Source: Sphingobacteriales bacterium 44-61 (GTDB lineage: Bacteria > Bacteroidota > Bacteroidia > Chitinophagales > Chitinophagaceae). From it: DNA of 64,000 bases. Shown piece after piece: positions 32,193-40,494 of the stretch. A model generated the notes under the pieces. It made no database searches and was not told the DNA's origin. It saw nothing but the letters and a program-made list of their open reading frames with translations. Each line of letters opens with the position of its first letter. Positions within the stretch are counted from its first letter, which is position 1. The stretch lies in the NCBI GenBank assembly GCA_001898405.1, contig MKTW01000003.1, positions 1-64,000 of the forward strand, written 5' to 3'. The translations under genes and the position numbers were made by a program.

Positions 32193-33713
32193 ATGAAACC
32201 AATTCTACCTGTTTTGGCCTTAGGCCTTCTTTTGTCCTGTTTTGCCTCCGCCCAACCCTGCAGCCCCCAGGGAGATCAAGTTACTTATGGTACTAATAAT
32301 GTCTGGATCGGGTATGCGTATGACAATACGAACTTCACCAGTTACAGAGGTTATATAAACGAAGGCAGCGCCGGCAATCCCAACTTCGATGAGGACTTTG
32401 ACAACGATAACGGCAACTACAATACCCATGGTTGCAGAGTGAGCCTTACTACTTTCAGTGTCCGCTTCCGTTTAAGAAAAACATTTAGTGCCGGTTACTA
32501 CACCTTCCTTGTAGGGGGGGATGATGGCTTTCGCCTCAGTATTGACGGCGGCGCCACCTGGATCATCGACCAATGGTATGATCAGGCTTATACCACTGCT
32601 TCTATCACCGTACCCCTGAACGGTACCTACAACATGGTTCTTGAGTATTATGAGAACAGCGGCGAGAACCGCATTTCATTTAATGTCAGCTACAACAGTT
32701 GCATGGGTAGTGAGAATACCACTACTTATGGCGCCAACAATGTATGGAATGGTTATGTATACGATGGTACTAATTTCGATTACTATAAAGGAATGGTGAC
32801 GGAAGGCAACAGCAGCTCCCCCAATTTTGATCAGAACTTCGGTGGCAGCGATGTTTCTTATTCCACCAGCAACTGCAATGTGCAAACGGAAACATTCAGC
32901 GTGCGCTACCGCTTAAAGAAAAATTTTCCTGCCGGCAGTTACCGTTTCACTGTAGGTGCTGATGATGGGTACAGGTTAAGTCTCGATGGTGGTGGCACCT
33001 GGGCTATTGATAACTGGAATCTGCATTCCTACACATCGTCTGCCCTTACCACCAATCTTTCATCCGGCACCATTGATATGGTCCTTGAGTTTTATGAAAA
33101 CACCGGCGATAACCGTATCAGCTTTAATATGCAGCCCATGCTTATATTACCGGTAAACCTGCTTTCATTCTCGGGGCAACAAAAAGACGGGTCTACTGAA
33201 TTAAAATGGCAGATCACAAGAAACAGCGATCCTTCCTGGTTTGAAGTGCAACGCAGTAAAGATGCTTCCTCTTTCAGTACCATAAACAGGTTGCAGGGGC
33301 AGGCCGATGCAACATACAGTAATGATATCAGCTATCAATACAATGATCTGCTCCCCAGCCCAGGCACTTACTATTACCGCTTGAAGATGACCGATATGGG
33401 CGGAGCGATCACTTATTCTCCTATGATCATGGTGCAGGCCGGCAATAATCAAACCGGTCCCGATAAAGTATTCCCTACATTGATGACCAATAACACGCTT
33501 TACCTGCAAAGCGGCCGCAACCTGCGGCAGGCCTGGTATACCGTACATGATATGAACGGAAGACTGGTATACAGGAAAGCACCAGGCAAACTAGATGCAG
33601 GCCAGGTGATCAATGTTTTTTCCGGCAGTTCCTCATTACCAAAAGGCTCATATATCCTGAACCTGCGGGACGGAGACGAGGATATCAGCCGCCACCGATT
33701 TGTTATTCCCTAA
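32193..33713 (+). CDS. Secreted protein with two PA14-like domains and a T9SS sorting domain
   Basis: 506 residues. A signal peptide (ending in CFASAQP) precedes two tandem copies of a domain of about 140 residues (about 28-170 and 172-310). Each copy starts with TYG.NNVW.GY.YD and contains GDDG or GADDGYRLS/LSLDGG, WIID or WAID and a late ENRIS/DNRIS. These features fit a PA14-like carbohydrate-binding fold. A linker follows (LPVNLLSFSGQQKDGSTELKW), then a C-terminal T9SS type A domain (VFPTLMTNNTLYL, LPKGSYILNL). It is probably displayed on the cell surface. The ligand is unknown. A terminator follows at 33754. Confidence 0.82.
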   Translation: MKPILPVLALGLLLSCFASAQPCSPQGDQVTYGTNNVWIGYAYDNTNFTSYRGYINEGSAGNPNFDEDFDNDNGNYNTHGCRVSLTTFSVRFRLRKTFSAGYYTFLVGGDDGFRLSIDGGATWIIDQWYDQAYTTASITVPLNGTYNMVLEYYENSGENRISFNVSYNSCMGSENTTTYGANNVWNGYVYDGTNFDYYKGMVTEGNSSSPNFDQNFGGSDVSYSTSNCNVQTETFSVRYRLKKNFPAGSYRFTVGADDGYRLSLDGGGTWAIDNWNLHSYTSSALTTNLSSGTIDMVLEFYENTGDNRISFNMQPMLILPVNLLSFSGQQKDGSTELKWQITRNSDPSWFEVQRSKDASSFSTINRLQGQADATYSNDISYQYNDLLPSPGTYYYRLKMTDMGGAITYSPMIMVQAGNNQTGPDKVFPTLMTNNTLYLQSGRNLRQAWYTVHDMNGRLVYRKAPGKLDAGQVINVFSGSSSLPKGSYILNLRDGDEDISRHRFVIP

Positions 33714-33753
33714 ACTAGCTGTGGTTTGGGTCCAGTGCAGTACCGTTTACACC

Positions 33754-33780
33754 AGGGGAGATCGAAAGATCTTCCCTTTT
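33754..33780 (+). terminator. Terminator of the PA14-like gene
   Basis: AGGGGAGATC (33754-33763) pairs with GATCTTCCCT (33768-33777) through one G-T wobble around GAAA, then TTTT. It lies 40 bases past the stop codon. Confidence 0.75.
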
Positions 33781-33832
33781 TGTTAGATCTTTAATAAAGA
33801 AGGAAACCCATTGAATGATCAATAGGCTTTGT

Positions 33833-34222
33833 TCATGTACTCGTCACCTCAAACCACAACGGCTTCTTATCATTCCATTCTCCATTATAATTAATGGATA
33901 ATTCTTCTCCTGCCTGTACCGGCCTTACGGTACGGATACTGATCAGCGCGTTTTCAAAATCCATTTCATACTCACAGTTGGAGGTATAGGAATGATTGTA
34001 AAGGGGCACATATCCCAAAGCCATGCAGCACCGGTCGCTTTCATATCCCCATTCAAAAATATAATCATGCAGCAGGGTCTGGTCAAGCAATTTCCGTTCT
34101 TCATTGCTCATGATAATAACAGGCGACATTTCAACCACCGTGCCCGCTTCTATATATTCAGAACTGAATACACCCCTGCCGCGGCCCCCTGTATTGGCTA
34201 CGAATAAAAAAGGAAGAATCAT
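33833..34222 (-). CDS. SET-domain protein
   Basis: 129 residues, about the size of a bare SET domain. Recognisable motifs are RGRGVFSSEYIEAGTVVEMSP (start of SET), PLYNHSYTSNCEYEM (NHS-type SAM and substrate site) and GEELSINYNGEW (C-terminal strand with the catalytic Tyr region). SET domains transfer methyl groups to lysines. In bacteria the target is usually unknown; one possibility is a ribosomal or nucleoid protein. It is flanked by a terminator and mgtE and has no other partner. No post-SET cysteines are seen. Confidence 0.85.
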   Translation of the reverse strand: MILPFLFVANTGGRGRGVFSSEYIEAGTVVEMSPVIIMSNEERKLLDQTLLHDYIFEWGYESDRCCMALGYVPLYNHSYTSNCEYEMDFENALISIRTVRPVQAGEELSINYNGEWNDKKPLWFEVTST

Positions 34223-34308
34223 GTACAGTTATTAAATGCAGGCACGAAAATCGCATATTTCTTAACACAGAAGAAAGATTGAGTTAGGGTTCTAAACCCG
34301 GTACTTCG

Positions 34309-34316
34309 TATTTTTG
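34309..34316 (+). promoter_or_regulatory. -7 box 4 bases upstream of mgtE
   Basis: TATTTTTG, then AGTC, then the ATG at 34321. Confidence 0.55.
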
Positions 34317-34320
34317 AGTC

Positions 34321-35718
34321 ATGGCTGAAGAATTTGATGAACAACCTTCATTAAGCGAACAGTTTGAAGCTGTTGTCCAAACGGAAGACAAGCTCAGGAT
34401 CAGGGACTTCCTGAACGATCAGAACATCAGTGATGTGGCTGATCTCGTCTATGAATTTCCCGATTTTGAAGGCCAGATCATCGCCAATATGTCGGTCCAC
34501 CGTGCAGCCAGTGTGTTCAAGATCCTCGAATTCCCCACGCAAAAACGCATCATCCAGATCCTGCCTCCCAATACGGTTGCCTCCCTGCTGAATGAATTGC
34601 CTGCGGATGACCGTACCGATTTCCTGGAAGAGCTTCCCAGCAATGCTGTCCGCGAATTGATCAAACTGATGGACCCCGAGGAAAGAAAGATCACTCTCTC
34701 TTTACTGGGCTATCCGGAAAACAGCATCGGCCGGTTGATGACCCCGGATTACGTGTATGTGTATCCCTATAACACCATCGAAGAAGTATTTACCACCATC
34801 CGTAAGTATGGTAAAGACAGCGAAACGATCAATGTCATTTACGTGATCAATGAAAAAGGGGAATTGCTGGATGATATCCGCATCCGTGATTTCATTCTTA
34901 ACCCTCCTGACAGAAAAGTGAGTGAACTGATGGATGAGCGCACAGTGGTGGCATTGAATGCATATGATGACCAGGAATCAGCCAGTGAGGTTTTCAAGAT
35001 GAACAACAGGGTAGCGCTGCCCGTGGTCAGCAACAGCAATAAACTGCTCGGCATCGTTACCATCGATGATATGTTGTGGGTAGCCAGTGAAGAATTCAGT
35101 GAGGATATCCAAAAGATCGGTGGTACAGAAGCACTGGAGCACCCATATCTTGAAATGCCGATCTTTCAGTTGTTCAAGAAAAGAGTGGTATGGCTGGTCG
35201 TATTATTTCTCGGAGAATTACTGACAGCCACTGCCATGGCTTATTTTGAAGATGAAATAGCGAAAGCGGTGGTGCTGGCATTGTTTGTTCCTTTGATCAT
35301 TTCCAGCGGAGGCAACAGCGGTTCACAGGCCTCCACCCTTATCATACAGGCAATGGCTGTAGGCGAGATCACCATCGCCGATTGGTGGCGTGTGATGCGG
35401 CGTGAGATCATATCCGGCATACTACTGGGTACCGTATTAGGTGTTATCGGTTTCCTGCGCATATTTGTGTGGCATTCCTTTGCACCGGATTTATATGGTG
35501 AACACTGGATGATGATCGGCGTTACAGTAGCTCTCACTTTATTGGGTGTAGTGCTTTGGGGCACACTGGCCGGCAGTATGCTGCCCATGATATTAAAACG
35601 CCTGGGCGCAGACCCGGCTGTTTCTTCAGCACCTTTTGTAGCCACACTGGTAGATGTAACAGGACTGATCATTTATTTCTCCGTGGCATTTATGATGCTC
35701 AGCGGAAGCCTGCTGTAA
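34321..35718 (+). CDS. mgtE: Magnesium transporter MgtE
   Basis: 465 residues, the usual size. An N-terminal superhelical domain (about 30-135; LLNELPADDRTDFLEELP) is followed by two CBS domains (about 140-260; GRLMTPDYVYVYPYNTIEEVF, then DMLWVASEE). Five membrane helices follow (about 285-465), with the selectivity segment around GGNSGSQASTLIIQAMA and the pore helices near LVDVTGLIIYFSVA. It moves Mg2+ inward; the N-terminal and CBS domains sense cytosolic Mg2+. It stands alone. Confidence 0.95.
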   Translation: MAEEFDEQPSLSEQFEAVVQTEDKLRIRDFLNDQNISDVADLVYEFPDFEGQIIANMSVHRAASVFKILEFPTQKRIIQILPPNTVASLLNELPADDRTDFLEELPSNAVRELIKLMDPEERKITLSLLGYPENSIGRLMTPDYVYVYPYNTIEEVFTTIRKYGKDSETINVIYVINEKGELLDDIRIRDFILNPPDRKVSELMDERTVVALNAYDDQESASEVFKMNNRVALPVVSNSNKLLGIVTIDDMLWVASEEFSEDIQKIGGTEALEHPYLEMPIFQLFKKRVVWLVVLFLGELLTATAMAYFEDEIAKAVVLALFVPLIISSGGNSGSQASTLIIQAMAVGEITIADWWRVMRREIISGILLGTVLGVIGFLRIFVWHSFAPDLYGEHWMMIGVTVALTLLGVVLWGTLAGSMLPMILKRLGADPAVSSAPFVATLVDVTGLIIYFSVAFMMLSGSLL

Positions 35719-35773
35719 GCGTGTACTGTTTCCGCTTCCTATACATATTGGGAAGGTCCTGATTTTTGAATGT

Positions 35774-35881
35774 TTTCCCCACTAAGACGACGAAGAGCAC
35801 AAAGAAATACTGTCAGAGCTCTTTTACGCTGTGGCTGTAAGTAAAATATTCTTTGTGCTCTTCGTCGTCTTAGTGGGGAAA
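35774..35881. repeat. Long inverted repeat, family CCCACwAAGACG, copy 2
   Basis: Arms of 33 bases (35774-35806 and 35849-35881) are exact reverse complements around a 42-base centre. The arm has CCCCACTAAGACGACGAAGA and ends in CACAAAGAA. It is related to the arm at 20290. It lies between mgtE and glmS. Confidence 0.9.
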
Positions 35882-35977
35882 TATAATCGCTGAAACTGAA
35901 GCATTATCCGGTTTGGGTGTCTGGAGTAAAATCAGGAAATTCGCAATAATTGATTTACAAGAAAAAATAAAGTAAAC

Positions 35978-37813
35978 ATGTGTGGAATAGTTGGATACAC
36001 AGGTCCCCGGCAGGCATACCCGATCATTATCAAAGGCCTTAAACGCCTTGAATACCGCGGATATGACAGTACCGGTGTGGCTTTACAGAACGGACAATTG
36101 AAAGTATATAAGAAAAAAGGCAAGGTAGCAGAGCTGGAAGAAGCGATCGTTGGGGAAAACCTGCATGCCAATACAGGCATTGGTCATACCCGCTGGGCTA
36201 CGCATGGTGAACCAAGCGACCGCAATGCGCATCCCCATCAATCCGCCAGTGGAAAGCTCGCAATGATCCATAATGGCATCATTGAAAACTATGCACAACT
36301 GAAGAATGAATTAGTAAAGAAAGGATACGTTTTTAAAAGCGATACAGACACGGAAGTGCTGCTGAATTTTATTGAAGAGATCAAGCTCAATAATAATTGC
36401 TCGCTGGAAGAAGCTGTAAGAGTAGCATTGAAACGCGTAGTAGGAGCTTATGTGATACTGCTGCTTGATGCAGACGAACCACAAACCATTATTGCAGCCC
36501 GGAAAGGGAGCCCCCTGGTGATAGGGATCGGCAAAGGAGAACATTTCCTTGGATCCGACGCCTCGCCTATGCTGGAATACACCAAAGAGGTGGTGTATGT
36601 AAATGATTACGAGTTGGCGATCATTCGCCCTGATGAACTGATCCTGAAAAACCTTGGCAATGAGAAGCTCACGCCATATGTGCAGAAACTGGATCTTGAG
36701 CTGGCAGCTATTGAAAAAGGCGGCTATGATCATTTCATGCTGAAAGAGATATTTGAACAGCCCCAAACCATCTATGATTGCCTCCGCGGCAGATTGGATG
36801 CCCATGCAGGCACCATCACCATGAGCGGTATACAACAATATGCAGAGCAGATCGTCAAAGCCAACAGGATAGTGATGATCGCCTGCGGCACCAGTTGGCA
36901 CGCAGGGCTGGTAGCTGAATACATCTTTGAAGAACTTTGCAGGATCAATGTGGAAGTGGAATATGCTTCTGAATTCCGCTATCGTAATCCTGTCATCAAT
37001 GAAGGCGACATTATCATTGCCATTTCGCAAAGCGGTGAAACCGCAGATACACTGGTAGCTATAGAAACAGCCAAAGCAAAAGGCGCGATCATCCTTGGCG
37101 TGGTGAACGTGGTAGGTTCCTCTATTGCACGTACCTCACATGGAGGAGCATACACGCATGCAGGCCCGGAAATAGGCGTAGCCAGCACAAAAGCTTTTAC
37201 AGCCCAGTTGGCCGTGCTCACGATGATCGCGCTGAAGATCGCTCATGTGAAAGGCTCTATTTCAGAAGAACGTTACCGGCTTTTATTAAAGGAACTGGAA
37301 GAAGTGCCGGAAAAAGTGGCGATCGCCCTTCAGCAAAGCGAGCATATTAAACAGCTGGCGGAAAAATATAAAGACGCCACTGATTTTTTATACCTGGGGC
37401 GTGGCTATAATTTTCCTGTAGCACTGGAAGGCGCACTTAAATTGAAAGAGATCTCTTATATACATGCAGAAGGTTACCCTGCCGCAGAAATGAAGCATGG
37501 TCCAATTGCCCTTGTTGATGAAAAGCTCCCCGTTGTGTTTGTTGCCACCAAAGATGCCTATCATGAAAAAGTGGTCAGCAATATGCAGGAGATCAAGGCA
37601 AGGAAAGGAAAAGTTGTTTCGGTGATCACAGAAGGCGATACCATGTCGGCCGAGCTTTCCGTTGATACGATGGTCATCCCTGAAGCGGATGAGGTCGTTG
37701 CCCCTATGATCAATGTGGTACCCCTTCAGTTGCTGGCTTACTATATCGGAGTAGCTAAAGGGCTGGATGTGGACAAGCCAAGAAATCTTGCCAAATCCGT
37801 AACAGTGGAATAA
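35978..37813 (+). CDS. glmS: Glutamine-fructose-6-phosphate aminotransferase (isomerizing)
   Basis: 611 residues, the usual length. The start MCGIVGYTG places the catalytic Cys2 of the glutaminase domain; GIGHTRWATHGEPS follows. Two SIS domains bind fructose 6-phosphate (IACGTSWHAGLVAEY, then ISQSGETADTL; later GRGYNFPVALEGALKLKEISY). The C-terminal tail ends LAKSVTVE. It makes glucosamine 6-phosphate for peptidoglycan and LPS. The 96 bases between the inverted repeat and the ATG are too short and unlike a glmS ribozyme. Confidence 0.98.
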   Translation: MCGIVGYTGPRQAYPIIIKGLKRLEYRGYDSTGVALQNGQLKVYKKKGKVAELEEAIVGENLHANTGIGHTRWATHGEPSDRNAHPHQSASGKLAMIHNGIIENYAQLKNELVKKGYVFKSDTDTEVLLNFIEEIKLNNNCSLEEAVRVALKRVVGAYVILLLDADEPQTIIAARKGSPLVIGIGKGEHFLGSDASPMLEYTKEVVYVNDYELAIIRPDELILKNLGNEKLTPYVQKLDLELAAIEKGGYDHFMLKEIFEQPQTIYDCLRGRLDAHAGTITMSGIQQYAEQIVKANRIVMIACGTSWHAGLVAEYIFEELCRINVEVEYASEFRYRNPVINEGDIIIAISQSGETADTLVAIETAKAKGAIILGVVNVVGSSIARTSHGGAYTHAGPEIGVASTKAFTAQLAVLTMIALKIAHVKGSISEERYRLLLKELEEVPEKVAIALQQSEHIKQLAEKYKDATDFLYLGRGYNFPVALEGALKLKEISYIHAEGYPAAEMKHGPIALVDEKLPVVFVATKDAYHEKVVSNMQEIKARKGKVVSVITEGDTMSAELSVDTMVIPEADEVVAPMINVVPLQLLAYYIGVAKGLDVDKPRNLAKSVTVE

Positions 37814-37862
37814 TACTTGCCTTAATCTGCCGAAACAGAACCTGCAGGTTTAAAACAAATCC

Positions 37863-40061
37863 ATGAATAAGATCAGTAAAATACCGGTAACCGGGCTTGG
37901 TTATAATTTTGTGAATCCCGGCTATCTCCCCCATGGCGAAAATGAATATTATCTGCGCGAGCAGCAATATAAGGGCGAACGGAACTGGAGAAATTTAACT
38001 GAGGCAGAAATAAGACAGTTGACCGCCAATGGAAACACTTCAGACAACTGGCAAAATATTCTTGTATCGGAAATATTCGATACCTCGCTTATAAAACAGT
38101 GCAAATTTTACGGGCTGGTACGCATCGGCAAACTGGAACCTTTCTTTCTTGAATTTCATGATGTGCGTTTACCTGTAGGTTTATACAATAGCTCTATCAT
38201 CAGTTGCGATCTTGGCGACAATATTGTGATAGACAATGTGAACTATCTCAGCCATTACATTATCGGAAGTGAATCCATTCTTATCAATATCAATGAGGTC
38301 AGTGTTTCTGACCATTCCAAATTCGGGAATGGTATTATAAAAAGAGGCGAAAAAGAATCTGTTCGTATCTGGATGGAACTTTGTAATGAAAATGCCGGCC
38401 GCAGTGTATTGGCGTTTGATGGTATGCAAACAGGTGATGCATGGCTATGGACCCGCTACAGAACAGATGAGGTGCTGATGCAGAAATTCCGTGAGTTCAC
38501 CGAAAAAAAATTTGACGACCGCCGCGGCTATTATGGCACGATCGGAGAAAGATCCGTTATAAAAAACTGCCGGATCATCAAAGACGTGATGATCGGCACA
38601 GACGCATATATCAAAGGAGCAAATAAACTGAAGAACCTTACCATCAATTCATCTGCTGAATCACCTACACAGATCGGCGAAGGATGTGAACTGGTAAATG
38701 GCATCATTGGTTTTGGCTGCCGGGTGTTCTATGGCGTAAAAGCGGTCCGTTTTTTCCTGGCCTCGCATTCGCAGCTAAAATATGGAGCCAGGCTGATCAA
38801 CTCGTTTTTAGGGGATAACTCCACGATCTCCTGCTGTGAAGTGTTGAACTCATTATTGCTCCCTGCACATGAGCAACACCACAACAATTCCTTTCTTTGC
38901 GCTTCCGTGCTGATGGGGCAAAGCAATATGGCTGCAGGTGCTACGATCGGCTCCAATCATAATTCCCGGGGCGCTGACGGGGAATTGATGGCAGGTCGCG
39001 GTTTCTGGCCAGGACTCTGCGTGAGTCTCAAACACAATTCCCGGTTTGCATCTTTTACCCTGATCGCCAAAGGTGATTTTCCGGCTGAGCTCAATATCCC
39101 CATTCCTTTCTCTCTTGTCAGCAATGATGTAAGCAAAGACCGGCTGGTGATCATGCCTGCTTACTGGTTTATGTACAACATGTATGCGCTGGCCCGCAAT
39201 TCCGGCAAATACGAAAGCCGTGACAAGCGCAGCTTTAAGAATCAATACCTGGAATATGATTTTCTTGCTCCCGACAGCGTAAATGAAATTTTCGATGCCC
39301 TGCAATTACTAAAAAAAGCTACCGGTGAAAGCTGGAAAAACACATCCCGCAAATCGCTGAATGAAGCATCTGCCATAAAAAAAGGGGAAGAATTGCTGGA
39401 CAAGAAAACCTCACTTACTAAAACAGAGATCCGGATCAGTGGTGTAGAGAATACCTCAAGAAAGGTAGTGCTTGTTAAAGTAACCGAAGCATACCATATT
39501 TTTAAAGAGCTGATCGTATACTACGGCGTTACCCAACTGATCAGCCTTCTTGAAAAAGAGCCTGATCTCTCCTTCGAAGGCCTTATTAAAAAACTGGGAA
39601 AGGTTGAGCGTCATTCATGGACCAATATCGGCGGCCAGCTAATGCCAGTACCTGTTATCAACCAGTTGATACGCGGCATTCATTCCGGCAAGATAGATAG
39701 CTGGGATGCAGTGCATGGTTTTTATCATAATTGCAGTGACGCCTACCCATTGCAAAAAGCGCAACATGCTTTTGCTTCCCTGCTTGAAGTAAAAGGGATA
39801 AAACCAGGCGGGTTCACCAAAAAAATATTCCTTCAATATCTCGATGAAGCACTTTCTACCAAGGAGTGGATGGTAAAAGGAATTTATGAGTCGCGTGCGA
39901 AAGATTATGAAAATCCATTTCGCCAGATGGTTTATGAAACAAAGAAAGAAATGGAGAAAGTGATCGGAAAATTGAAAGACAATACATTTATCGTTCAACA
40001 GGAAACAGAGCTACAGGAGTTCCGTAAAAAAGTGAAAGCCTTTCGTCACGGGTTAAAATGA
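37863..40061 (+). CDS. DUF4954 family protein
   Basis: 732 residues. The central part (about 85-395) has features of a left-handed beta-helix (hexapeptide-like turns such as GDNIVIDNVNYLSHYIIGSES, LGDNSTIS, MAAGATIGSNHNSRG). The C-terminal third is helical, with a KKATGESWKN region. I recognise this as DUF4954, a Bacteroidota family often found near sugar-phosphate genes. The beta-helix resembles sugar nucleotidyltransferases and acyltransferases, so a role in amino-sugar metabolism is plausible. It starts 49 bases after glmS and overlaps the next gene by 4 bases. No catalytic role is established. Confidence 0.8.
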   Translation: MNKISKIPVTGLGYNFVNPGYLPHGENEYYLREQQYKGERNWRNLTEAEIRQLTANGNTSDNWQNILVSEIFDTSLIKQCKFYGLVRIGKLEPFFLEFHDVRLPVGLYNSSIISCDLGDNIVIDNVNYLSHYIIGSESILININEVSVSDHSKFGNGIIKRGEKESVRIWMELCNENAGRSVLAFDGMQTGDAWLWTRYRTDEVLMQKFREFTEKKFDDRRGYYGTIGERSVIKNCRIIKDVMIGTDAYIKGANKLKNLTINSSAESPTQIGEGCELVNGIIGFGCRVFYGVKAVRFFLASHSQLKYGARLINSFLGDNSTISCCEVLNSLLLPAHEQHHNNSFLCASVLMGQSNMAAGATIGSNHNSRGADGELMAGRGFWPGLCVSLKHNSRFASFTLIAKGDFPAELNIPIPFSLVSNDVSKDRLVIMPAYWFMYNMYALARNSGKYESRDKRSFKNQYLEYDFLAPDSVNEIFDALQLLKKATGESWKNTSRKSLNEASAIKKGEELLDKKTSLTKTEIRISGVENTSRKVVLVKVTEAYHIFKELIVYYGVTQLISLLEKEPDLSFEGLIKKLGKVERHSWTNIGGQLMPVPVINQLIRGIHSGKIDSWDAVHGFYHNCSDAYPLQKAQHAFASLLEVKGIKPGGFTKKIFLQYLDEALSTKEWMVKGIYESRAKDYENPFRQMVYETKKEMEKVIGKLKDNTFIVQQETELQEFRKKVKAFRHGLK

Positions 40062-40453
40062 GAGCTGTTGACGATTATATTGAAAATCTTCCCGATGAAA
40101 GAAGGGAACTTTGCGGGATTCTCCGGGAGTTGGTTCATTCACTTGTGCCGGATGTGGAAGAGAGATTCAGCTTTAAAATTCCTTTTTACCATTATTTCGG
40201 CATGTTCATGTACCTGAACAATACAAAAGAAGGAATAGATGTTGCCTTTTGCAGGGGCAAGGACCTGGTAGAGCTATTCCCTCAGCTTCGTACAAAGGGA
40301 AGGGCAATTGTAACTACTGTTCTTATCCGGAAAAAGGCGGACATCTATTCTCAGGAGTTGAAAGAAATTATTCTTACAGCAGCAGCATGGAATAAAGAAG
40401 CGAAAGAGCTAAAGAAACCGATGGTGAAGGCACGGAAGCGACTTACAAAGTAA
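40058..40453 (+). CDS. DUF1801 family protein
   Basis: 131 residues. The N-terminal AVDDYIENLPDERRELCGIL and the central ERFSFKIPFYHYFGMFMYLN fit the YdhG/DUF1801 fold. The C-terminus is lysine and arginine rich. Function is unknown. The ATG overlaps the DUF4954 stop by 4 bases, so it is translationally coupled, and probably in one operon with glmS. Confidence 0.82.
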   Translation: MRAVDDYIENLPDERRELCGILRELVHSLVPDVEERFSFKIPFYHYFGMFMYLNNTKEGIDVAFCRGKDLVELFPQLRTKGRAIVTTVLIRKKADIYSQELKEIILTAAAWNKEAKELKKPMVKARKRLTK

Positions 40454-40494
40454 GTTGCACCAGTGTGATTCAGCGCCAGTATTCCATCCCCTCT

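Noticed and set aside
35882-35977. glmS ribozyme
   Set aside because: The leader is only 96 bases, AT-rich, and lacks the conserved core; glmS ribozymes are also chiefly known from Firmicutes.
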